Assembly: GCF_014646155.1 (NCBI RefSeq)
Contig: NZ_BMMX01000009.1
Location: forward strand, 62,001-126,000
Origin: Mangrovihabitans endophyticus
Lineage (GTDB): Bacteria > Actinomycetota > Actinomycetes > Mycobacteriales > Micromonosporaceae
Reading direction: 5' to 3'
DNA length: 64,000 nt
Of this stretch, positions 46,354 through 53,936 are shown piece by piece (position 1 is the stretch's first letter; every line of letters starts with the position of its first letter). The position numbers were made by a program, and so were the translations under genes. The notes beneath the pieces are model-generated. The model was not told the origin of the DNA, did not search any database, and saw only the letters and a program-made list of their open reading frames with translations.

Positions 46354-47214
46354 GTGCGCGTCACCAAGCGGAACCCCACCGGTTCTGCCGTGGGTGCGGT
46401 TCCAGCCGGTTCTGCCGTGGGTGCGGTCCTGGTTGGTTCCGCCGCGGGTCTCGCTCTGGGGCTGCTGACTGCGCTGGTCAACGACGTGCCGGGGATGCTC
46501 GGCGAGGTGGGCCAGGCGCACAGCCAGGACAGCGCCGCGACGTGGGCGGCGATCTACCTCAGCCAGCTACTCGACTCGGGGTGGGCGTGGGCGGTCACCG
46601 GGTTTGGCATCGGGTGGCTGGTCGCCGGTCCGGCATCGCCGCTGCGGCGGGTGCCGGCAGCGGCCGGCGCGGCGGTGCTCGGGCTGGTCCTGGCGACGCT
46701 TGCCTTCTATGTGGTGAAGCTGCCGATCGGTGATGCGATGACCGGACCGTCCACCGTCTACTGGCTGGTCCGCGCGGTGGTGTTCGGCCTTCCGCTGGGC
46801 GCCGCCGGCGCATGGGCGCGGCGCCCCGGCGTGGTAGGGCTGCTCGCCGCCTTGACCGCTCCGGCCTGCGCGGTGGCGAACATGCTGTTGTTTCCGATCT
46901 GGCCGACCCTGCCCGGGGAGAGCCCCGCGCGAGCGTGGGCTGCGGTGACCGTGTGGGTGCTGGCCGCAGCCGGCGTCGCGCTGCTGACCGCACGGTTCCT
47001 GGCCGGTCGGCGGCCCAGCGCCACCCCGACCCCGGCCACCCCGACCCCGGCCGCCCCGACCCCGGCCACCCCGATCCCGGCCGGTGCGAGCGGGGCCGGT
47101 GCGAGCGGGGCCGGTGCGGGCCTGAGCGGGGCCGGCGCAGGGTCGGCGGACGTTACTGCGGGGCCCGGCACAGGGCGAAGATCTGACTCTCCGTCGGGCC
47201 GTTCGCCGGAGTGA
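46354..47214 (+). CDS. Multi-pass membrane protein of unknown function
   Basis: A 286-residue protein with about seven hydrophobic segments (residues 20-225) and a low-complexity cytoplasmic tail of TPTPA and GASGAGA repeats. No transporter motif recognised. The GTG at 46354 is six bases after TAGCCT. The tail overlaps the convergent methyltransferase gene by 62 bp. Confidence 0.6.
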   Translation: MRVTKRNPTGSAVGAVPAGSAVGAVLVGSAAGLALGLLTALVNDVPGMLGEVGQAHSQDSAATWAAIYLSQLLDSGWAWAVTGFGIGWLVAGPASPLRRVPAAAGAAVLGLVLATLAFYVVKLPIGDAMTGPSTVYWLVRAVVFGLPLGAAGAWARRPGVVGLLAALTAPACAVANMLLFPIWPTLPGESPARAWAAVTVWVLAAAGVALLTARFLAGRRPSATPTPATPTPAAPTPATPIPAGASGAGASGAGAGLSGAGAGSADVTAGPGTGRRSDSPSGRSPE

Positions 47215-47755
47215 AGTCGACCGTGGCGATGTCCAGCACCGTGAAGCCCGCGGCCTCCAACGCCGCTGCCAGTCCCGGCTCGGGGTAACCGGACACGGTG
47301 ACCGGCACGCCGAGGAACTCCACCGGCAGGCTGTCACCGTCCAGGTTGACCATGCCGATGCCGAGGTAGCCGCCTGGCTTCAGCCAGCCCACCGTCCGCG
47401 ACAGGGTTCGTTCGATGTCCGCCTTGCTGAGCATGAGCAGCGAGAAGAAGGCGGTGACGGCGTCGAAGGGGCCCTGCTCGTCGGGCAGGTCCACGATGTT
47501 GGCGTGCACGAATTCGGCGCCGGGCACCTGCCGGCGGGCGAGTTTCAGCATGCCCTCGGAGACGTCCACGCCGACCACCCGGTGTCCCGCCTCGGTCAGC
47601 ATGCGGGCGGTGGGCACACCGGTGCCGCAGCCCAGGTCCAGCACCGCCGACCCCGGTCCGATCAGCGAGCCGATCCGTCCAACGAGGGCGGTCTGGTGGG
47701 GATTGGTGCTGTGCTCGCCTTGGTAGAGCTCGGCGAGTTGATCGAAGACCTCCAT
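47153..47755 (-). CDS. Class I SAM-dependent methyltransferase
   Basis: A 200-residue methyltransferase with motif I LDLGCGTGVPTARML (39-53), motif II GVDVSEGMLKLAR and PFDAVTAFFSLLML. Rossmann-type, soluble; substrate unknown. The ATG at 47755 follows TACGTT by eight bases, suggesting a leaderless transcript. Its 3' end lies inside the tail of the convergent membrane-protein gene. Confidence 0.85.
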   Translation of the reverse strand: MEVFDQLAELYQGEHSTNPHQTALVGRIGSLIGPGSAVLDLGCGTGVPTARMLTEAGHRVVGVDVSEGMLKLARRQVPGAEFVHANIVDLPDEQGPFDAVTAFFSLLMLSKADIERTLSRTVGWLKPGGYLGIGMVNLDGDSLPVEFLGVPVTVSGYPEPGLAAALEAAGFTVLDIATVDFTPANGPTESQIFALCRAPQ

Positions 47756-47864
47756 GATCTGCGAACGTACCGGACCGGGTGCGAGCTCCGCTGTGGACGT
47801 TCAGCCATGCTTCGCTGTGCGTGCGGGCGGTTGCGGCCCCGCCCGTCCCGGTCCAGTCCGCCCC

Positions 47865-48053
47865 GTGGGGCCCGCCCGTGTCGTGGGGCCCGTCCGTGTC
47901 GTGGGGCCTGTCCGTGTAGTGGGGCCTGTCCGTGTCGTGGGGCCCGCCCGTCGTGTCGTGGGGCCCGTCCGTGTCGTGGGGCCCGCCCGTCGTGTCGTGG
48001 GGCCCGTCCGTGTCGTGGGGCCCGCCCGTCGCGTCGTGCAGCCCGTCCGTGTC
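47865..48053. repeat. Ten tandem 18/21-bp repeats left of element 3
   Basis: Unit GTGGGGCCCGTCCGTGTC (18 bp) or a 21-bp form with CGCCCGTCGT in the middle. Ten units start at 47865, 47883, 47901, 47919, 47937, 47958, 47976, 47997, 48015 and 48036. The array stops two bases before element 3 begins. Confidence 0.85.
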
Positions 48054-48055
48054 GT

Positions 48056-48125
48056 CGATCTTGAGCTTTGTGTGCCCGATTACAGGCGACATGCCCGACC
48101 TATCCGACCGATAACTCCAAGATCG
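48056..48125. repeat. 70-bp CGATCTTG...CAAGATCG element, copy 3
   Basis: Exactly 70 bp; ungapped comparison with copy 4 gives 50 of 70 identical bases. It lies 15 bp from copy 4, in the spacer between the methyltransferase (start) and SDR (stop) genes, both on the minus strand. Confidence 0.85.
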
Positions 48126-48140
48126 GCGCGGAGGTCGAGT

Positions 48141-48210
48141 CGATCTTGGACATTGTGTGGGGGATTTGGTGCTCTATACCCGACTTGTCGGACCGAAAAG
48201 TGCAAGATCG
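48141..48210. repeat. 70-bp CGATCTTG...CAAGATCG element, copy 4
   Basis: Exactly 70 bp, same orientation as copy 3. Right half has CCCGACTTGTCGGACCG and then GTGCAAGATCG. Followed by G-rich repeats. Confidence 0.85.
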
Positions 48211-48323
48211 GCGCGGCGCATGGCCGGGGCGCGGCGGATGGCGGGGCGCGGCGCATGGCCGGGGCGCGGCGTGAGGTCGGTGCGGGTGCGGGTGCGGGTG
48301 CGGGTGCGGGTGCGGGTGCGGGG
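48211..48323. repeat. G-rich repeats right of element 4, ending in a (GGGTGC) array
   Basis: GGCGCGGCGCATGGCCGGGG-type repeats followed by six GGGTGC units plus GGGG (48284-48323). Seven G3 runs with three-base loops form a textbook quadruplex motif on the top strand, 5 bp beyond the SDR stop codon. Confidence 0.8.
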
Positions 48324-48328
48324 CGTCG

Positions 48329-49237
48329 TCAGGCTACGGTGAATCCGCCGTCCAGCGGGAGTTCGGCTCCGTTGATCATGGCGGCGGCGTCCGAGCTGAG
48401 CCACACTACCGCGTCGGCCACGTCGGCCGGCACGCCGAAGCGGCCCAGGGGAATGCGGGCCAGCATCGGCGCGGCCTTCTCCCGCGCACCCCACACCTGC
48501 TGGCCCATTTCGGTCAGGACCACGGTGGGGCAGACGACGTTGGCGCGTACCCCGCGCGGCCCCAGCTCCAGCGCCAGCACCTTGGTCGCCATGATCAGTG
48601 CCGCCTTGCTGGCGGAGTACGCGTAGTGCTCGGCGAGGGCCCGCAGCCCGGCCAGCGAGGCGACGTTCACGATGCTGCCCGAGCCCTGGGCGGCCATCGC
48701 CGCGCCGATGCGCGCGCCGAGCAGGGCGGGGGCCCGCAGGTTGACGGCCATGGTGGCGTCCCAGGCGGCGACGCTCAGGCCGGCGACCGTCTCCGGGAAG
48801 GTCACGCCGGCGTTGTTGACCAGGATGTCGAGGCCGTCGAAGACGGACAGCGCGGTATCGGCGAGATGTTCCACGGCGGCGCCGTCGGCCAGATCGGCGG
48901 CGACCACGGCGGTGCGCGTGCCGGGCAGCGTGGCGGCCACGTCGCGCAGCGCCTGCTCGTCGCGCCCGCTGAGGACCACGTCCGCGCCGGCTGCGGCCAG
49001 ACCGGCGGCGACCGCGGCGCCGATGCCGCGGGACGCCCCGGTGACCAGGGCGCGCCGTCCCGCCAACGGGCGCGCGGCCCGGTCCGGTGCGTCCCCGGCA
49101 GACGGGGTGGATTCGGCAGACGGGGTGGATTCGGCAGACGGGATGGATCCGGCGGACCGGATGGATCCGGCAGACCGGGTGGATCCGGCAGCGGTGGAGC
49201 GGGCAGCCGTGGTCCCGGCGGGCGTGGCGGTGGTCAT
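48329..49237 (-). CDS. dthD: SDR dehydrogenase, probable D-threitol dehydrogenase
   Basis: A 302-residue short-chain dehydrogenase: cofactor loop TGASRGIG, NNAG, and catalytic Ser...YxxxK (YAYSASK). The SDR in the mycobacterial tetritol locus oxidises D-threitol to D-erythrulose, and this gene is coupled (ATGA) to a SorC regulator divergent from the other tetritol genes. So D-threitol dehydrogenase is the likeliest role, though SDR specificity cannot be read from sequence. The first about 55 residues are a low-complexity STRSAGSIRSAG-type tail made by an 18-bp tandem repeat, absent from typical SDRs. Confidence 0.8.
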   Translation of the reverse strand: MTTATPAGTTAARSTAAGSTRSAGSIRSAGSIPSAESTPSAESTPSAGDAPDRAARPLAGRRALVTGASRGIGAAVAAGLAAAGADVVLSGRDEQALRDVAATLPGTRTAVVAADLADGAAVEHLADTALSVFDGLDILVNNAGVTFPETVAGLSVAAWDATMAVNLRAPALLGARIGAAMAAQGSGSIVNVASLAGLRALAEHYAYSASKAALIMATKVLALELGPRGVRANVVCPTVVLTEMGQQVWGAREKAAPMLARIPLGRFGVPADVADAVVWLSSDAAAMINGAELPLDGGFTVA

Positions 49238-50220
49238 GCCGTCTCCGATGCTGCCGTGGTGGCCGCCGCGACCAGCGCCTTCGCCGTCGGCACATCGGTC
49301 ACCAACTGGTTGAAGTATCCGGCGCGGGCACCCGCCGCGATGGCCGGCACCTTCACCTCGCCGGCCGCCACCGCGATGCTCGCCGGGATCCGGCGCAGCA
49401 GTTCCACGCTGGTGGCGATGAGCCGGTCGCCGCCGGGGAACGGGACGTCGTTGCCGTCCCGGTCGAAGAAGTGGTTGCAGACGTCGCCGACCGCCGAGGC
49501 GACCGCGCCGATCGGCACGAACGCGGGGATGGACGACCGGGTGGCCGGCGGAGCGCCGACGCCGAGCAGGGCGCAGCGGGCGTTCTCCCACAGCCGGGTG
49601 ACGCGGCGGATCGACGGGTCCGCCAGGAGAAGCTGGTGCAGGTCCGGGCCGGGCAGCGCGGGAGCGTACAGAAACGTGGGTGTGCCACCGATCTTGGCCG
49701 CGACCATCCGGGTGATCTCGTTGGTCTGATACCAGGCGTTGGGGTCGTCCTGGCCGCCGACGGTCGGAGTGACCTGCACGCCGGGCAGGGCCGGGAGGTC
49801 CGCCTGGGCGACCTCGAAGACGGTGCGTCCACTGGAGACGATGAGCACGTCGCCGGGGTCGAGCCCGATGCGGGATAGGGCGGTGGCGACCGCCGGGCCG
49901 AGCGCGCCGGGGGTCGAGCTGCCCATGGTGGACAGATGGACGGCGCTCAGGCCCAGCGCCTCGGCGGTCTGCGCGGCCAGTGTCGAGACGTCGTCCTCGA
50001 CCGGCTCCACCACCTCGATCTTGACGATGCCGAGCCGGCGTGCCTCGGACAGCAGCCGGCTCACCGTGGCCCGGCTGGTCCCGAGCTGGTCGGCGATCTC
50101 CGCCTGGGTCGCGTCCTGCACGTAGTAGAGCTTCGCGGCGCGGTAGAGCAGCTGGGGGGAGAACCTGGGCCCTTCGGGAGTCACGGCCAGCCGATCGCGC
50201 ATGAGAGCCAGGTTATCCAT
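49234..50220 (-). CDS. SorC/DeoR-family sugar-binding transcriptional regulator
   Basis: A 328-residue regulator: an N-terminal helix-turn-helix (ATQAEIADQLGTSRATVSRLLSEARRLGIV, about 37-66) and a C-terminal phosphosugar-binding domain with the NagB-like fold (GDVLIVSSGRTVFEVA; VGAPP). SorC regulators sense phosphorylated sugars. It is transcribed divergently from the tetritol operon and its stop overlaps the SDR start. It probably senses erythrulose or erythrose phosphate. GGAG precedes the ATG at 50220. A palindrome over the divergent -35 is the candidate operator. Confidence 0.88.
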   Translation of the reverse strand: MDNLALMRDRLAVTPEGPRFSPQLLYRAAKLYYVQDATQAEIADQLGTSRATVSRLLSEARRLGIVKIEVVEPVEDDVSTLAAQTAEALGLSAVHLSTMGSSTPGALGPAVATALSRIGLDPGDVLIVSSGRTVFEVAQADLPALPGVQVTPTVGGQDDPNAWYQTNEITRMVAAKIGGTPTFLYAPALPGPDLHQLLLADPSIRRVTRLWENARCALLGVGAPPATRSSIPAFVPIGAVASAVGDVCNHFFDRDGNDVPFPGGDRLIATSVELLRRIPASIAVAAGEVKVPAIAAGARAGYFNQLVTDVPTAKALVAAATTAASETA

Positions 50221-50322
50221 TCGCCCACTCCGCTCTGCGACCCCGTGACCCGGACCGTCTCACTGTAACGGACAGATGAGCGGCTGTGCAGAAACTTGTT
50301 TCAGATTCCTGATCAGATGCTC

Positions 50323-50352
50323 TGGACATATGTTCACGCGGCTTCATACAGT
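50323..50352 (+). promoter_or_regulatory. Tetritol operon promoter with overlapping palindromic operator
   Basis: TGGACA (50323-50328) and TACAGT (50347-50352) with an 18-bp spacer form a good promoter 61 bp before the dehydrogenase start. The 14-bp near-palindrome TGGACATATGTTCA (50323-50336) sits on the -35, ideal for repression by SorC. A second palindrome GAAAC-TT-GTTTC lies at 50291-50302. Confidence 0.6.
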
Positions 50353-50413
50353 GACCTGAGTTACACCCCCTGAGCCGACGCGGGTCACACCGCCTTCCCC
50401 TGAAGGACTCACC

Positions 50414-51499
50414 GTGTCTGAAACCATGCAGGCAGTTGTGTGCCATGGGCCGCGCGACTACCGACTCGAAGAGATTCCCCGTCCCGTCCCCGGCCGGGGC
50501 GAAGCGCTGGTTCGTGTGGAAGCCGTGGGCATCTGCGCCAGCGATCTGAAGTGCTACCACGGCGCCGCCAAGTTCTGGGGCGACGAGAACCGCCCGGCCT
50601 GGGCGCAGACCCAGGTGGTGCCCGGACACGAGTTCACCGGCGAGGTGGTCCAGCTCGACGAGGAGGCGGCCGCCCGCTGGGGCGTCGCGGTCGGTGACCG
50701 GGTCGTGTCCGAGCAGATCGTGCCGTGCTGGAAGTGCCGTTACTGCCTGGACGGCGACTACCACATGTGCCAGGTGCACGAGCTGTACGGCTTCAAGCGC
50801 CGCACGCCGGGCGCCATGGCGGAGTACATGGTGTTCCCGGTCGAGGCGCTGGTCTACCGGGTGTCCAAGGACATCCCGGCGGCCCACGCGGCGTTCACCG
50901 AGCCGCTGTCCTGCGCGCTGCACGCGGTGGAACGCGCCCAGATCACCTTCGACGACGTGGTCGTGGTGGCCGGGTGCGGCCCGATCGGCCTGGGCATGGT
51001 GGCCGGGGCGGCGGCCAAGTCGCCGGCCAGGGTGATCGCCCTGGACGTGGCGCAGAACAAGCTCGAACTGGCGAAGCTGTGCGGCGCCGACCTGACCCTG
51101 AACATCGCGGACACCGATGTGGTGGCCGCGATCAAGGACCTCACCGGCGGGTACGGCGCCGACGTCTACCTGGAGGGCACCGGCCACCCGTCGGCCGTGC
51201 CGCAGGGCCTGAACCTGCTGCGCAAGCTGGGCCGGTTCGTCGAGTACAGCGTCTTCAAGGACAACGTCACCGTCGACTGGTCGATCATCAGCGACGACAA
51301 GGAACTCGACGTGCGCGGCGCGCATCTGGGCCCGCACTGCTGGCCGGCGGCCATCCGCATGATCGAGTCCGGCCGGCTCCCGATGGACCGCATCTGCACC
51401 CACCAACTGCCCCTCGCGGATTTCCAGCACGGCCTCGACCTGGTGGCCGAGGGCAGCAAGTCGATCAAGGTTTCGCTCATCCCGGGAGGCACCAAGTGA
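50414..51499 (+). CDS. eltD: Zinc-dependent erythritol/L-threitol dehydrogenase
   Basis: A 361-residue medium-chain dehydrogenase with catalytic zinc ligands in GICASDLKCYHG and GHEFTG, structural zinc CWKCRYCLDGDYHMC, and the cofactor fold VAGCGPIGLGMVAGAAA. The long segment DLKCYHGAAKFWGDENRPAW is characteristic, as I recall it, of the mycobacterial erythritol/L-threitol dehydrogenase EltD, which forms L-erythrulose. First gene of the transport-kinase operon; its stop forms GTGA with the binding-protein start. Confidence 0.85.
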   Translation: MSETMQAVVCHGPRDYRLEEIPRPVPGRGEALVRVEAVGICASDLKCYHGAAKFWGDENRPAWAQTQVVPGHEFTGEVVQLDEEAAARWGVAVGDRVVSEQIVPCWKCRYCLDGDYHMCQVHELYGFKRRTPGAMAEYMVFPVEALVYRVSKDIPAAHAAFTEPLSCALHAVERAQITFDDVVVVAGCGPIGLGMVAGAAAKSPARVIALDVAQNKLELAKLCGADLTLNIADTDVVAAIKDLTGGYGADVYLEGTGHPSAVPQGLNLLRKLGRFVEYSVFKDNVTVDWSIISDDKELDVRGAHLGPHCWPAAIRMIESGRLPMDRICTHQLPLADFQHGLDLVAEGSKSIKVSLIPGGTK

Positions 51500-52893
51500 C
51501 CACGAGGAACACCAGCCGGCGCAACTTCCTGCTCGGCGGCGCCGCGGCCGCGAGCGTCCCCCTGCTGAACGCCTGCGGGGTGGGCGGCAGCACGGCCGAC
51601 AACAGCGGCGCCGCCGCCAACGACGTGACCGGCGGCTTCGACTGGAAGAAGGCCAGCGGTACGAAGATCAAAATTCTTCAGACGCCGCACCCGTACCAGC
51701 AGAGCTTCCAGCCGCTGCTCTCCGAGTTCACCGAGCTCACCGGCATCGAGGTGCAGGCCGACCTGGTGGCCGAGGCGGACTACTTCACCAAGCTGAACAC
51801 CGAGCTGGCCGGCGGCACCGGGGCGCACGACGTGTTCATGACCGGGGCCTACTTCATCTGGCAGTACGGCCCGCCCGGGTGGATGGAAGACCTGGACCCG
51901 TGGCTCAAGAACACCTCGGCCACCAGCCCGGACTACGACTTCGAGGACATCTACGAGGGTCTGCGCACCTCCACCCGGTGGGACTTCAAGCCGGGCAGCC
52001 CACTGGGCACCGGCGGCCAGTGGGCCATCCCGTGGGGCTTCGAGACCAACGTCATCGCGTACAACAAGCGGTTGTTCGCCTCCCGCGGGGTGAAGCCGGC
52101 GGAAACCTTCGACGACCTGATCCAGCTCGCCACCGACCTCACCGACCGGTCCAAGAACCAGTACGGCATCGCCTTCCGCGGCTCCAAGAGCTGGGCCACC
52201 ATCCACCCCGGGTTCATGACCCAGTACAGCCGGATGGGCTGCAAGGACTACACCTCCGAGGGCGGCAAGCTGGTCGCCGCGATGAACTCGCCGGAGGCGG
52301 TCGACTTCACCGCCAAATGGGTGCAGCTCGCCAAGGCGGCCGGCCCGACGAGCTGGACCACGTACGAATACCCGGACTGCACCCGCGACCTGGGCAACGG
52401 CAACGCGGCGATGGTGTACGACGCGGACAGCGCCACGTACCCGAAGAACAAGCCGGGCGCCAGCAAGGAAGCCGGCAACCTGGCCTGGCACCCGGGCCCG
52501 GCAGGCCCGGACGGCAGCTACGCCACCAACCTGTGGACGTGGTCGCTGGCGATGAACGCCGCCTCCAAGCAGAAGCTGGCCGCCTGGCTGTTCATCCAGT
52601 GGGCCACCGGCAAGGACGCGATGAGCAAGGCCACCAAGGCCGCGTTCGCCGACCCGACCCGCAAGTCGGTGTTCGACGGCGCCTTCAAGCAGACCCTGGG
52701 CGCGTTCCCCGGCTACCTGGAGACCTTCGAGAAGGTCATCGACTCCACGAAGATCCAGTTCAGCCCGCAGACCAAGTTCTTCGAGACCACCGAGGACTGG
52801 GCGGTCGCGTTGCAGGACATCTACGCCGGGCAGAACGCCAAGTCGCGGCTGGACGCGCTGGCCGATTCGAACACCCGGAAGCTCGCGTCGTGA
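51496..52893 (+). CDS. Tetritol ABC transporter substrate-binding lipoprotein (Tat)
   Basis: A 465-residue family 1 solute-binding protein. The signal has both a twin arginine (SRRNFLLGG) and a lipobox (LLNAC), so it is exported folded by Tat and lipid-anchored. Body: FDWKKASGTKIKILQTPHPYQQSFQPLLSEFTELTGIEV and many Trp/Tyr residues typical of polyol pockets. The GTG at 51496 overlaps the dehydrogenase stop. Context (erythrulose kinase, tetritol dehydrogenases) points to erythritol or threitol as ligand. Confidence 0.9.
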   Translation: MTTRNTSRRNFLLGGAAAASVPLLNACGVGGSTADNSGAAANDVTGGFDWKKASGTKIKILQTPHPYQQSFQPLLSEFTELTGIEVQADLVAEADYFTKLNTELAGGTGAHDVFMTGAYFIWQYGPPGWMEDLDPWLKNTSATSPDYDFEDIYEGLRTSTRWDFKPGSPLGTGGQWAIPWGFETNVIAYNKRLFASRGVKPAETFDDLIQLATDLTDRSKNQYGIAFRGSKSWATIHPGFMTQYSRMGCKDYTSEGGKLVAAMNSPEAVDFTAKWVQLAKAAGPTSWTTYEYPDCTRDLGNGNAAMVYDADSATYPKNKPGASKEAGNLAWHPGPAGPDGSYATNLWTWSLAMNAASKQKLAAWLFIQWATGKDAMSKATKAAFADPTRKSVFDGAFKQTLGAFPGYLETFEKVIDSTKIQFSPQTKFFETTEDWAVALQDIYAGQNAKSRLDALADSNTRKLAS

Positions 52894-53843
52894 CCACCAC
52901 CGTCACCGGCCCGCACCGCGAGGGCCCGCGGCAGGAACGGGAGGCCCCGCCGCCGCTGCCCACCGTCCCGGCGTGGCGGCGCCGCCTGCGGCCGTACCTG
53001 CTGTCGGTGCCCGCGGTGGCCATCATCATCGGCATCCTGTACCCGTTCGTGCTGGGCGTGTACTACTCCTTCCTCAACTACGCCGCGGTGAACCCGAACC
53101 CGGTGTGGGTGGGCCTGCGCAACTTCAAGGCGGTGCTCACCGCCCCGGAGTTCTGGCACAGCGTGCAGGTCACCCTCGTGTACGCGGTGAGCGCCACCGC
53201 GATCGAGACGGTGCTCGGCATCGGCATCGCGCTGCTGCTCAACCGCAGCAGCATCATCGGCAAGATCTTCGAGAAGGTGCTGATCCTGCCGCTGATGATC
53301 GCCCCGGTCATCGCCGCGGTGATCTGGAAGCTGATGTTCAACCCGCAGTTCGGCGTGCTGAACCACGTGCTCGGGCTCGGCTCGACGTTCGACTGGCTGA
53401 GCCGGGACCGGGCGCTGTGGTCCACCGTCCTGGTGGACGTGTGGATCTACACCCCGTTCGTGGCGATCCTGGTGCTGGCGGGCGTGCGCTCGCTGCCCAA
53501 GGAGCCGTTCGAAGCCTCCGACGTGGACGGCGCCGGCTGGTTCTACATGTTCCGCCGCCTGATGCTGCCGATGATGTGGCCGTACATCCTGGTCGCGGTC
53601 ATCTTCCGGCTGATGGACTGTCTGAAGATCTTCGACATCGTCTACGTGCTGACCGCCGGCGGGCCCGGCAACGCGACCCGCACCCTGCAGGTCGGCGCCT
53701 TCGAGGACTCGATCACCAACCTGAACTACTCGCGCGGCTCCACGTACATGTTCCTGCTCTGGATCATCGTGTTCGCCGTCGCCCGCTACCTGGTCTCCGT
53801 GCTGGGCCGGGCGCAGCGGCGGGCCGCCGGGGCGGAGGGATAG
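52890..53843 (+). CDS. Tetritol ABC transporter permease 1
   Basis: A 317-residue MalF-like permease with six predicted helices and the EAA loop FEASDVDGAGWFYMFRRLMLPMM. The GTG at 52890 overlaps the binding-protein stop (GTGA). A Pro/Arg-rich N-terminal tail of about 35 residues precedes the first helix. Confidence 0.92.
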   Translation: MTTTVTGPHREGPRQEREAPPPLPTVPAWRRRLRPYLLSVPAVAIIIGILYPFVLGVYYSFLNYAAVNPNPVWVGLRNFKAVLTAPEFWHSVQVTLVYAVSATAIETVLGIGIALLLNRSSIIGKIFEKVLILPLMIAPVIAAVIWKLMFNPQFGVLNHVLGLGSTFDWLSRDRALWSTVLVDVWIYTPFVAILVLAGVRSLPKEPFEASDVDGAGWFYMFRRLMLPMMWPYILVAVIFRLMDCLKIFDIVYVLTAGGPGNATRTLQVGAFEDSITNLNYSRGSTYMFLLWIIVFAVARYLVSVLGRAQRRAAGAEG

Positions 53844-53886
53844 CCATGACCGACTGCACCGAGCGGCACCGGCCGCACCTGGCAAC

Positions 53887-53904
53887 GGCCTCGCAGGCGA
53901 GGGC
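53887..53904 (+). other. Small hairpin in the only long gap of the tetritol operon
   Basis: CCTCGC-AG-GCGAGG lies in the 93-bp gap between the two permease genes, whereas the other junctions are overlaps or 10 bp. It could be an RNA stability or attenuation element, or a remnant. Confidence 0.35.
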
Positions 53905-53936
53905 CGGGAGGGCATGGCGAAGGAGGCTCAGCACCC

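Noticed and set aside
47754-48342. Open frames across the tandem repeats and 70-bp elements
   Set aside because: Their products are pure repeats (VGPVRVV, RVRVRV) created by repeat units whose length is a multiple of three; no start signals or homology.
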